DNA of 64,000 bases from Sphingobacterium oryzagri (GTDB taxonomy: Bacteria > Bacteroidota > Bacteroidia > Sphingobacteriales > Sphingobacteriaceae): assembly GCF_028736175.1 (NCBI RefSeq), contig NZ_CP117880.1, positions 372,001-436,000 of the forward strand, given 5' to 3'. The notes under the pieces were generated by a model that did not search any database, had not been told where the DNA came from, and saw nothing but the letters and a program-made list of their open reading frames with translations. Position numbers and translations under genes: made by a program. Below, piece by piece: positions 27,398 to 36,048 of this stretch. Each line of letters begins with the position of its first letter. Position 1 is the stretch's first letter.

Positions 27398-29260
27398 ATG
27401 AAATTATTTACAATAAAATCACTCGTTTGTTTATTCGCTTTTTCTTCATTGTTTTCGTGTAATGAAGATGAATTTTTACTTCTGCCCGATCGTGGTGGTA
27501 TTGATGCCGCCATTTGGGATTCGGAAGGCTCTGTGCAGTTACACCTAAACAGGGCGTACGATCTGATCATTCCGCAGTTTTTGTTTGAAGAAGTGCCCGA
27601 TAGGCATGGTATACATTACGCCAGCGATGAAAATTTCTGGCCCAATCAAGATCAGTGGGCAAGGCGTGCCTTAGGCATGGATTTTGGCTACATATTAGGC
27701 AATCACGACGTGCGTTACACCGGCAATAGTTACACCGTAGGGCGCAACAACAACCGCTATTTCGATATTGCCCGTTGTAATGAAGCGATTGCTAACATTC
27801 CTGTCGGCGCGATGCCCGATGCTACCAAAAATGTACTTTTAGGGCAGTATCATGCGCTAAGAGCCATGGTTTACTTTGAGATGGCTAAAGTATACGGCGG
27901 CGTGCCGCTTATTCTGGAGCCTGTAGATCCGGAAAACATTACCGTTAGTGGTCGTAACAGCGCGCGTCAGATTTTTGAAGCCGTCCTGAATGATCTAAAC
28001 AAGTCGATCAGTCTTTTAGATGGTGTGGTGTGGAACGATGGCGACGGACGTGGAAAGATCAATAAGCTCATTGCGACCTGCCTCAAGGCAAAGGTGCTGC
28101 TCTATTGGGCAAGTCCGCAATTCAACCCGCTAAACGACCCGAAACATCCTTACGATGCTGCGCGTTGGCAAACCGCTTTAGAAGCCAACAAGGCGGCTTA
28201 CGATCTGTGTTTGGCCGAAGGGCGTGCCCTTTTACCAAACTATGCCGATATTTTCCGGTTGGAAGGCGTACAAAATACAGAAGCCATCTTGGTTCGTACC
28301 TACAGCAATACGATTGAACGCCGTGGACATAACGGAGAAAATCGTTCCAGACCCGCCACTGCCGGAGGCTCAGCCCATCAAGGTTTTGTGGCAACGACGC
28401 GCTTGCTAGAAGCGTACCCGATGAAAGATGGCAACCCGATCGGATCTGGCGCTTATCCTTACGATAATGTGTTGTTTTGGCTGAATCGGGATCCTCGATT
28501 TGCGGCGACAATCGCTTACAACGGCAGTAGCTGGCCACTCAATGGCGACGCTAACAGGAGACAGTGGACTTACGTAGGTGCGCAAAGCGAAACAAACCTG
28601 CGCGGGGTGTATTGCAAGCGCTTTACCACGGCCGATCTTGCACAAGGGGGCGTAAATTATTCAAACAACATCGGCGGAAATGGCATGGATTGGATTGAGC
28701 TACGTCTTCCGGAGATCATGTTAAACTATGCCGACTGTGCTAACGAGACGGGCAACGTAGCGCTTGCCAAAGAGATGGTTCGTAAAATCAGAATACGCGC
28801 CGGTATCGAGCAAGGAAGCGGTGCAAACGATTATGGCCTTGGATCGGTAAATTCCACGGCGGGTGTGCGTGATTTAATCATGAATGAGCGTATGGTAGAA
28901 TTTGCATTCGAAAACAAGCGGCATGCTGATTTGCGTCGCACGCGCCGTATGCACTTGTTAACAGGCAATATGCAAACCATTCAGATTGATGTGGTAGATG
29001 GCAATAGAACACGCGCGACTTTAGAAGCGATTGTGCCGAGTACCGGGTTGCGTTTTAGAGAAACATTGAATATCAATAACCGAACGGTTTATCAAACGTA
29101 TTTTAGAGCCTACACGCTCAATACGCCTAACTACGGTCCTTATGCTATTCCGGAATTTCATTATTTCTACACCTTTCACAACGATTTTGTAAACAAGGGA
29201 GCCAACATCGAGCCTACGATAGGCTGGGCCGGAGGAACATTCGATCCTTTAGATAATTAA
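27398..29260 (+). CDS. SusD/RagB-type surface glycan-binding lipoprotein (second pair)
   Basis: This is a 620-residue lipoprotein. The start at 27398 is chosen over an in-frame upstream codon at 27374 because the latter lies inside the SusC gene, and because the peptide from 27398 gives a clean lipoprotein signal with lipobox LFSC (Cys21). SusD hallmarks are YHALRAMVYFEMAKVYGGVPL in the helical N-terminal part, then MLNYADCANETG and EFAFENKRHADLRRTRR towards the C terminus. It should bind glycan on the cell surface and cap the preceding SusC barrel. The next gene, another lipoprotein, starts 35 bp later. Confidence 0.96.
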   Translation: MKLFTIKSLVCLFAFSSLFSCNEDEFLLLPDRGGIDAAIWDSEGSVQLHLNRAYDLIIPQFLFEEVPDRHGIHYASDENFWPNQDQWARRALGMDFGYILGNHDVRYTGNSYTVGRNNNRYFDIARCNEAIANIPVGAMPDATKNVLLGQYHALRAMVYFEMAKVYGGVPLILEPVDPENITVSGRNSARQIFEAVLNDLNKSISLLDGVVWNDGDGRGKINKLIATCLKAKVLLYWASPQFNPLNDPKHPYDAARWQTALEANKAAYDLCLAEGRALLPNYADIFRLEGVQNTEAILVRTYSNTIERRGHNGENRSRPATAGGSAHQGFVATTRLLEAYPMKDGNPIGSGAYPYDNVLFWLNRDPRFAATIAYNGSSWPLNGDANRRQWTYVGAQSETNLRGVYCKRFTTADLAQGGVNYSNNIGGNGMDWIELRLPEIMLNYADCANETGNVALAKEMVRKIRIRAGIEQGSGANDYGLGSVNSTAGVRDLIMNERMVEFAFENKRHADLRRTRRMHLLTGNMQTIQIDVVDGNRTRATLEAIVPSTGLRFRETLNINNRTVYQTYFRAYTLNTPNYGPYAIPEFHYFYTFHNDFVNKGANIEPTIGWAGGTFDPLDN

Positions 29261-29295
29261 TAGGGATAGTCGTCAATAACTTAATATTGAATAAA

Positions 29296-30261
29296 ATGAA
29301 AACAAAAAACAGACAACGGCTGCTGTGGCTTTTTCTGGCGGTGGGCATAGTAAGCGCTTGTAAAAAGGAAACAGACAATATTTTTACGATGTTTAGAGAT
29401 GTGCATGTAACATTTAATGGCAACCATCCGCTAAGCGTGACCGATTATAAATTGGTAAATGACGGCGATAGTGTATATGTGGATTACACCATCATGTCCG
29501 ACAACAAAGATATGTATACGGTGGTGGTAGAGAAGGTGGGCGGCGCGCAAGGAAACGGTCCGGAACGAACAAATAACGTCGTTTCAGAAGAATCTGAACG
29601 GAGAAGCTATTCCCGGGTTATCAAACTTAAAATGCAGCGCGACGGAAAAACTTCCTACCGCATCTATGCCTTAGATCGGTTTGGAACCTATATTGGCGAT
29701 GGATATAAAAAAGTGACCATCGAAGTTAATCCAAGCTACATGGTTTACGCCGATAGGCGCATCTATTCGCCGGATAGTGTGGAAAAAGTATTACCCTCTT
29801 TTTTCTCGTTGAGGCGTGCAGAAGCCTTCAGTTACCAAAATGGGCAGGCCAATGCAGCAGACATCGATTTTGGCATTTGGAGAAAAGTGACCACCGTGAA
29901 TGGCAATCCGGTGTATACCTATAACTATTATTCGTTGACAGCATCTCCCAATCCTTTTCCGATCTATGATATTTCTAGCTGGCAAAAGCGAGACACAAAA
30001 TTCAGCGCACCGGTAAAAGGAGGAACAAATACATTTCTTTATAATTTGGTTTCGGCCTCGACTATTGAAGCACAAGCTAAAACACGCTCGCTGAATGTGA
30101 AGTCCACCGATTATTCGACACCTGCCGACGGCTTAGCTGCCGGAAATCTCGTTTATTTTTTAACGCCGGAGGGCAAATATGGTGTTTTACACGTCAACCA
30201 GGTGACCGACGATTTGCAAAAACGACCTTACTTAAATGTTAGCATAAAAATACAGAACTAG
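29296..30261 (+). CDS. Surface lipoprotein of unknown function, SusCD-associated
   Basis: This is a 321-residue protein. I start it at ATG 29296, not at an in-frame TTG at 29287; the signal peptide then ends in lipobox VSAC (Cys22). The mature part looks beta-rich. An N-terminal segment of about 35-140 resembles an immunoglobulin-like fold (VHVTFNGNHPLSV, DSVYVDYTIMSDN), and a C-terminal part starts from about 150. I see no catalytic motif. Position after SusC and SusD is typical of a surface glycan-binding protein, and that is the best guess. DUF4466-type pectin-locus lipoproteins are one possible match that I cannot verify. It is the last gene of its unit, 11 bp before a terminator. Confidence 0.75.
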   Translation: MKTKNRQRLLWLFLAVGIVSACKKETDNIFTMFRDVHVTFNGNHPLSVTDYKLVNDGDSVYVDYTIMSDNKDMYTVVVEKVGGAQGNGPERTNNVVSEESERRSYSRVIKLKMQRDGKTSYRIYALDRFGTYIGDGYKKVTIEVNPSYMVYADRRIYSPDSVEKVLPSFFSLRRAEAFSYQNGQANAADIDFGIWRKVTTVNGNPVYTYNYYSLTASPNPFPIYDISSWQKRDTKFSAPVKGGTNTFLYNLVSASTIEAQAKTRSLNVKSTDYSTPADGLAAGNLVYFLTPEGKYGVLHVNQVTDDLQKRPYLNVSIKIQN

Positions 30262-30272
30262 ATTACTTTATT

Positions 30273-30306
30273 CCCAGGCAGTGCGCACTGCCTGGGATAC
30301 TTTTTC
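30273..30306 (+). terminator. Perfect-palindrome rho-independent terminator
   Basis: CCCAGGCAGTGC (30273-30284) is followed immediately by its exact reverse complement GCACTGCCTGGG (30285-30296), then ATAC and a T run. The extruded hairpin would have a very small loop. It ends the second SusC/SusD unit. Because it is symmetrical it could also stop reverse transcripts, although its T run favours the forward strand. Confidence 0.9.
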
Positions 30307-30397
30307 AACAGAAAATCGACGAACATTAACCGGTCAATTTTCTATACGATACTGTGCTGGGATTGTCGTGAAGAGCCTATTTTATGGTATTTAGACA

Positions 30398-30462
30398 GCT
30401 AAAATGATACAATAGCTAGAGAAAATAATATAACTATCTGCCTCCGTTTTTAGCTATGTTTG
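30398..30462 (+). promoter_or_regulatory. Promoter E: shared operator plus -7 box
   Basis: The element starts GCTAAAATGATACA at 30398 and keeps all 12 invariant positions. TATGTTTG, a perfect TAnnTTTG box, lies at 30455-30462, exactly 57 bp from the first base of the element. It precedes the roughly 33-kb gene array. The leader to the gene start at 30572 is about 100 nt and AT-rich, with no clear structure. Confidence 0.72.
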
Positions 30463-30571
30463 TAATAGCGATAAAGACCATATTTTTAGAAAATTGAAAG
30501 CTATTTAGCGACAGGCTTTCAAACTAAATACTTTATCAACAGCTTTATAAGCCTTATTATTCGCATTTACG

Positions 30572-33500
30572 TTGGGAAATTTTATTCTACATACTAGTTC
30601 GTGTCCTAAAAAATGGTTGTTCCTTTTTTTTGTCATTCTTTGTGCAGCTTTTCCGGCTATTGCACAGAAGCAACCATCGCCCATAAGCCTACAAAAAGAG
30701 GGCAAGCTGAGCTATGCTGCAGATGATCAAGGCAACCGAATTCCAGATTTTTCTTACGCAGGTTATGCCGGTGGCGATCAGGCTATTCCGGATGTTCCCG
30801 TTCAAATCGTCGTTCCGTTAAAAGCTGGAGACGCTAGTCTGCGCATACAGCGGGCGGTAGATTACGTTTCGCAACTACCGATCAATAAGCATGGATTTCG
30901 TGGCGCTGTACTTTTACAAGCCGGCACGTATACGATTGGCACTGCCATTAAGATTGCACATTCAGGAGTAGTTATTCGGGGCGCCGGTTTTACAGCGGGC
31001 GGAACCACGCTGCATGGCGAAGGCGTAGATCGCGCCGCTATGATACAGATCAAAGGTACAGACAATCGCCTATACAGCAATCAGCAAGAAATTATAGATC
31101 AATATGTTCCGGTCAATGCCTTTTCATTCGCGGTAAACGACGCTTCAGGTTTTAGTGTTGGCGATCTTTTACAAATCGTCCGCCCTTCTACAGAAGAATG
31201 GATTAAAGCGCTGGGTACTGATCATTTTGGTGGCGGCATTACCTCATTAGGATGGAAGCCCAATCAGCGTAACGTGACTTGGCATCGCCGCATCGTCGCG
31301 ATAAAAGGGAATACGCTACATTTCGATGCGCCGATCACGACCGCGTTAGACAAAGCTTACGGCGTGAGCACCGTGAAAAAATGTGTGTGGACAGGTCGTA
31401 TCGAACAGGTCGGCATAGAAAATATAGCGTTGGAATCAGCTGTTGATCCTTCAAACGCTAAAGATGAAGACCATCGTTGGATGGGGATCACCGTTGAACA
31501 TGCGACCAACGTGTGGCTGCGCCGTTTGCAGTTCAAACATTTTGCAGGCTCAGCAGTCTACGCATTGCCTACTGCGAGTAAACTCACGTTAGAAGATTGT
31601 TTGTCGCTTGCGCCCGTATCGGAAATTGGCGGTCAGCGCCGCTATACCTTCTATACGAAAGGCGAGCAAACGCTATTTCAACGTTTGTACGCAGAAAATG
31701 GCTATCACGATTTTGCGGTAGGCTATCTTGCCGCAGGACCAAATGTTTTTGTGCAATGTCAGGCAGTAGAGCCTTACAGCTTTAGTGGCGCCATCGATAG
31801 CTGGTCGTCGGGAAGCCTCTTTGATATTGTCGATATAGATGGACAGGCATTAAGTCTGAAAAATCGTGGACAAGACGGACAGGGCGCCGGCTGGACAGCG
31901 GCAAACAGCGTCTTGTGGCAATGCAGCGCAGCGCTGGTGGAATGTTTTCAACCACCGACGGCACAAAATTGGGCCTTCGGCATCTGGGCGCAATTTCAAG
32001 GCGATGGTTTTTGGGATCAATCTAACGAACATATCAGACCGAGAAGCCTTTACTATGCACAGCTCGCAGATCGGCTTGGCGATAAAGTAGAAGAGCGTGC
32101 TATCCTGATGCCCGCCTTAGGCGAGGCATCGAGCAGTCCGTCTGTTGCCGTTGCTCTCGAATTGACCCAGCAGTCGAAGACAGTTCCGCTACAATTGAAA
32201 GATTTTATCGCGCAGGCCGAAGATAGACAACAGCTTGATATCAAGCAGCAAGGAATAAAAACAGTAGACCAACTGCCGATCGTTAAAAAGCCGGCAGTGG
32301 CTCGCGCCGCCGATATGTTGGTGAATAAAGGCTGGTTGGTTCGCGGCCATGCGGTGCTCGTGGGAAAGAAAGCAGATATCGCCTGGTGGAATGGTAGTGC
32401 TCGTCCGCACGGTGTAGAAAAATCAAAAGCACATATCACGCGTTTTGTGCCCGGTGAGGAAGGGATCGGCTTGACGGATAACCTTGCGGAAACCGCAGAT
32501 ACTATGCTGGCAAGCCATACCTTAAGCATGGATCATAATTATGGCTTGTGGTATGATCGTCGCCGCGACGATCACGAACGTATCCGTCGCATGGACGGAG
32601 AAGTGTGGCCGCCATTTTATGAATTGCCTTTTGCACGCAGCGGACAAGGATTGGCTTACGATGGCTTATCAAAATATGACCTGACGAAGTATAACAAGTT
32701 TTACTGGAATAGGCTGAAACAGTTTGCCGATATAGCCGACGAAAAAGGACTGGTATTAATTCATCAAAACTATTTCCAACATAATATTATCGAAGCAGGC
32801 GCTCATTATGCGGACTTTCCGTGGCGTACGGCCAACAATATCAATGAAGTAGGCTTTCCCGAGCCGGTGCCCTACGCAGGAGACAAGCGTATCTTTATGG
32901 CTGAACAATTTTATGATACACAGCAACCGGTGCGCCGTGCGCTTCACCGTGCCTATATCCGTCAATGTTTAGCAAATTTTAAGGATAACACGGGTGTTAT
33001 CCAGATGATAAGTGCCGAATATACCGGTCCACAGCACTTTGTGGAGTTTTGGCTAGATGTTATCAGCGAGTGGAAGCAAGAGACAGGCAAACAGCCCATC
33101 ATCGCACTAAGCAGCACCAAAGATGTGCAAGATGCGATTCTGGCTGATCCAATCCGCGCGAAAGCTGTTCAGGTGATTGACATTCGGTACTGGCACTATC
33201 AGGCCGATGGCTCGGCATACGAACCTAAAGGCGGACAGAACCTGGCGCCACGGCAGCACGCACGCTTGCTAAAACCAAAGAAAACTTCTATGGAGCAAGT
33301 GTATAGAGCGGTGGCCGAATACCGCACGAAATATCCGGACAAAGCAGTCCTCTATCATGGAGACAATTACCCGGAAATGGCCTGGGCCGTATTTATGGCC
33401 GGAGGATCAATGGCGAATATTCCAAAGGTTGCCGATCCAAAATTTCTACAGGAAGCCGCGGATATGTCGGCAGTTGTCGAGCAGGATACTTGGATGTTAA

Positions 33501-33706
33501 AAAGCCCATCGGCCGCGATTGTCTACCAGAGCAAAACTACAGATCTGGAACTGGATCTATCTGCATGGAAAGGGACATACAAAATTGTGCATATCCATCC
33601 GAAAACAGGTGAAGTCTTGAAAACCGAAACTCGGAGACCAGGGAAAAAAATAGCGATTAAAAAAGATAGTAACGGTCCAGAGATTCTTTGGATCACAAAA
33701 ACATAA
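30572..33706 (+). CDS. Large exported two-part enzyme: beta-helix plus TIM-barrel-like region
   Basis: This protein of about 1044 residues begins at a TTG codon. In this frame the nearest upstream stop is at 30548-30550, and no ATG precedes the signal peptide (KKWLFLFFVILCAAFPAIAQ at about 13-32). Residues 50-480 look like a right-handed parallel beta-helix of the pectinase type (FRGAVLLQAGTYTIG, VVIRGAGF, GITVEHATNVWLRRL). From about 590 a different region follows, probably a TIM-barrel hydrolase, with SMDHNYGLWYDRRRDDHERI, then LIHQNYFQHN and a MISAEYTGP segment that may hold a catalytic Glu. The C terminus is a small beta domain. It resembles uncharacterised DUF6298/DUF4955-type proteins. 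The specificity is unknown. The next gene, a GH140 apiosidase candidate, starts 2 bp later. Confidence 0.65.
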   Translation: MGNFILHTSSCPKKWLFLFFVILCAAFPAIAQKQPSPISLQKEGKLSYAADDQGNRIPDFSYAGYAGGDQAIPDVPVQIVVPLKAGDASLRIQRAVDYVSQLPINKHGFRGAVLLQAGTYTIGTAIKIAHSGVVIRGAGFTAGGTTLHGEGVDRAAMIQIKGTDNRLYSNQQEIIDQYVPVNAFSFAVNDASGFSVGDLLQIVRPSTEEWIKALGTDHFGGGITSLGWKPNQRNVTWHRRIVAIKGNTLHFDAPITTALDKAYGVSTVKKCVWTGRIEQVGIENIALESAVDPSNAKDEDHRWMGITVEHATNVWLRRLQFKHFAGSAVYALPTASKLTLEDCLSLAPVSEIGGQRRYTFYTKGEQTLFQRLYAENGYHDFAVGYLAAGPNVFVQCQAVEPYSFSGAIDSWSSGSLFDIVDIDGQALSLKNRGQDGQGAGWTAANSVLWQCSAALVECFQPPTAQNWAFGIWAQFQGDGFWDQSNEHIRPRSLYYAQLADRLGDKVEERAILMPALGEASSSPSVAVALELTQQSKTVPLQLKDFIAQAEDRQQLDIKQQGIKTVDQLPIVKKPAVARAADMLVNKGWLVRGHAVLVGKKADIAWWNGSARPHGVEKSKAHITRFVPGEEGIGLTDNLAETADTMLASHTLSMDHNYGLWYDRRRDDHERIRRMDGEVWPPFYELPFARSGQGLAYDGLSKYDLTKYNKFYWNRLKQFADIADEKGLVLIHQNYFQHNIIEAGAHYADFPWRTANNINEVGFPEPVPYAGDKRIFMAEQFYDTQQPVRRALHRAYIRQCLANFKDNTGVIQMISAEYTGPQHFVEFWLDVISEWKQETGKQPIIALSSTKDVQDAILADPIRAKAVQVIDIRYWHYQADGSAYEPKGGQNLAPRQHARLLKPKKTSMEQVYRAVAEYRTKYPDKAVLYHGDNYPEMAWAVFMAGGSMANIPKVADPKFLQEAADMSAVVEQDTWMLKSPSAAIVYQSKTTDLELDLSAWKGTYKIVHIHPKTGEVLKTETRRPGKKIAIKKDSNGPEILWITKT

Positions 33707-33708
33707 AC

Positions 33709-35109
33709 ATGACGATTAGCAAAAAGTTGATACCGATTCTATTGGCGGGCGCCTTGTTTTCTTGTACATCCAAGTCCGAGCAAAATGAAATAGGTTTATT
33801 AAAAATTTCGGAAAACGGACGTTACCTCACACAAGAAAATGGTGATCCCTTCTTTTGGTTGGGCGATACCGGATGGTTACTATTCAACAAGCTCAACCGG
33901 GATGAAGCGGTAAGCTATTTGGATGATCGTAAAAGTAAAGGCTTCAATGTGGTGCAGGCCATGGTGTTGCATACAGTGCCTTCTGTCAATGTATATGGCG
34001 ATTCTTCCATCGTAAATAAAGATATCTCCCGCCCATTAATAACGGCCGGAAATAATTCGGATGTCGCCGAAGAATACGATTACTGGGATCATGTCGATTT
34101 TATTATCGATCAAGCGGCTGAAAAAGGAATATACATGGCTTTGGTTCCCGTTTGGGGCTCGCCTGTTAAAGACGGGAAAGTATCGGTAGAGCAGGCCAAG
34201 GTGTATGCCCGCTTTTTGGCGGAGCGCTGGAAAGACAAGAAAAATATTATCTGGTTAAATGGTGGCGATATCAAAGGATCAGACTCCATCGCGGTATGGC
34301 AAGAAATCGGTAAGACCATTAAAGCGATCGATGCCAACCACCTGATGACCTATCATCCGCGCGGGCGTACCGGTTCGTCGGATTGGTTTCATAACGAATC
34401 TTGGTTAGATTTTAATATGGTTCAATCGGGTCACAGACGTTACGATCAAGATACGTCTGCGAAGGAGGATAAACACTATGGCGAGGACAACTGGAAGTTT
34501 ATGGAAGCCGATTGGAAGCGCACGCCAACCAAGCCGACTATCGACGGAGAGCCATCCTATGAAGGTATTCCACACGGCTTGCATGACATCAACGAACCAC
34601 GCTGGACAGACGCTGATGTGCGTCGCTACGGCTACTGGTCAGTTTTCTCTGGTGCGTTTGGTTATACCTACGGGCAAAACTCGGTGATGCAAATGCATTC
34701 AAAGGCAGATACGACCAGTGCTTATGGATCAGACGAGCTTTGGAACGATGCTCTTCAAGCTCCGGGAGCCGGTCAGATGAAATATTTAAAAGAACTCATG
34801 CTTTCGCGTGACGGTTATTTCGAGCGTGTTCCTGATCAAAGTCTTGTTGCCGACAACGGTGATAAATACAACCGTTTACTGGCCACACGTACCGACAAAT
34901 ATGCTTTTATCTATGCCTACAACGGACGCGAAATCAAGGTCAATATGGGTAAGATCAAAGGTGATCAGGTGGAAGCTTCCTGGTTCAATCCGCGCAATGG
35001 AGAGACGACAAAGATCGGAAAGTTCGATAACCAAGGCGTACAAAGCTTTCAGCCGGAAAACGGCCAGAAAGATGGTAACGACTGGGTACTGATTTTAGAT
35101 AGTATATAA
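33709..35109 (+). CDS. GH140-type apiosidase (DUF4038) lipoprotein
   Basis: This is a 466-residue lipoprotein. ATG 33709 is preferred over an upstream in-frame TTG inside the previous gene; the lipobox is LFSC (Cys19). The DUF4038 barrel has the family pattern PFFWLGDTGWLLFNKLNRDEA at about 47-67. Candidate catalytic acids are Asp187 in WLNGGDIKG and Glu281 in DGEPSYEG. A C-terminal putative collagen-binding-like beta domain (about 385-466, WFNPRNGE) completes the GH140 layout. GH140 releases apiose-linked side chains of RG-II by cleaving the bond between apiose and the galacturonan. This is the strongest single indicator in the window that the target is RG-II or apiogalacturonan. The stop overlaps the next start by 1 bp. 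Confidence 0.8.
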   Translation: MTISKKLIPILLAGALFSCTSKSEQNEIGLLKISENGRYLTQENGDPFFWLGDTGWLLFNKLNRDEAVSYLDDRKSKGFNVVQAMVLHTVPSVNVYGDSSIVNKDISRPLITAGNNSDVAEEYDYWDHVDFIIDQAAEKGIYMALVPVWGSPVKDGKVSVEQAKVYARFLAERWKDKKNIIWLNGGDIKGSDSIAVWQEIGKTIKAIDANHLMTYHPRGRTGSSDWFHNESWLDFNMVQSGHRRYDQDTSAKEDKHYGEDNWKFMEADWKRTPTKPTIDGEPSYEGIPHGLHDINEPRWTDADVRRYGYWSVFSGAFGYTYGQNSVMQMHSKADTTSAYGSDELWNDALQAPGAGQMKYLKELMLSRDGYFERVPDQSLVADNGDKYNRLLATRTDKYAFIYAYNGREIKVNMGKIKGDQVEASWFNPRNGETTKIGKFDNQGVQSFQPENGQKDGNDWVLILDSI

Positions 35110-36041
35110 TGAAGTTTAGCATACAGGTTTTAGTTTTTGTGTTAGTAACATCCCTCTTGGCGTCCTGCCAAAGGGATGTTTACCTCTTCACATCGTTCCG
35201 CGAACCGGCAAACGAGGGCCTGCGTTATCTGTATAGTAAAGATGCTTACCATTGGACGGAAATCCCCGGAGTATTTCTAAAACCCGAACTGGGATCGCAG
35301 AAGATTATGCGCGACCCGTCTATGCTGCGTGATAAGCACGGTGTGTACCATTTGGTGTGGACTATCGCCTGGAAGGGCGATCAAGGGATTGGCTACGCAC
35401 GATCCAACGATTTAATTCATTGGGAAGAGCGCAAGATTATCCCCGTTATGGCGCATGAAGAGACCACGGTTAATGTGTGGGCTCCCGAACTTTTCTACGA
35501 AGAAGAGCAAGATCAATTTGTCATTATTTGGGCGTCAACCATTCCTTACCGATTTCCTAAAGCAGCGGAAGCCGAAGACAACAATCAGCGGATGTATTAC
35601 ACGACCACGAAGGATTTTAAGGAATTTACCCCCACAAAATTATTCGCAGATCCGGGTTTTAGTATTATCGATGCGGTTATCGTCAAGAAAAACAAGTCTG
35701 ACTATGTGTTGGTGCTAAAAGACAATAGCCGACCAAACAGAAATTTGAAAGTGGCCTTTGCCGATAATGCTTTAGGACCTTTTACGGATGTATCGGCACC
35801 CTTTTCGGATTACCTCACCGAAGGACCTTCGGTGGTGAAGGTCGATGATCAGTATCTGATCTATTTTGACTCCTATGGAAGCAAAAGCTATGAGGCCGTT
35901 TCGACAAAAGATTTTAAACACTTTGAAAAGATTAATAATAAAATAAGCGTTCCGGCAGGACATAAGCACGGCAGCATTTTTAAAGCTTCACAAAAGGATG
36001 TAAAGCGGCTATTGAAACATGCTGAGCACGCTACAAAATAA
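35109..36041 (+). CDS. GH43-like five-bladed propeller hydrolase, lipoprotein
   Basis: This is a 310-residue protein with lipobox LLASC (Cys20). The GH43 catalytic triad can be placed: Asp69 in MRDPSM as base, Asp188 in SIIDAV as pKa modulator, and Glu238 in LTEGPSV as acid. NVWAPELFY near 122-130 is also typical. GH43 members that act on pectin are mostly alpha-L-arabinofuranosidases, and RG-II carries arabinose in several side chains, so that is the likely activity. The lipid anchor puts it in the outer or inner membrane facing the periplasm or surface. It overlaps the GH140 gene by 1 bp and is followed by the next gene after 7 bp. Confidence 0.8.
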   Translation: MKFSIQVLVFVLVTSLLASCQRDVYLFTSFREPANEGLRYLYSKDAYHWTEIPGVFLKPELGSQKIMRDPSMLRDKHGVYHLVWTIAWKGDQGIGYARSNDLIHWEERKIIPVMAHEETTVNVWAPELFYEEEQDQFVIIWASTIPYRFPKAAEAEDNNQRMYYTTTKDFKEFTPTKLFADPGFSIIDAVIVKKNKSDYVLVLKDNSRPNRNLKVAFADNALGPFTDVSAPFSDYLTEGPSVVKVDDQYLIYFDSYGSKSYEAVSTKDFKHFEKINNKISVPAGHKHGSIFKASQKDVKRLLKHAEHATK

Positions 36042-36048
36042 AAGAAAA

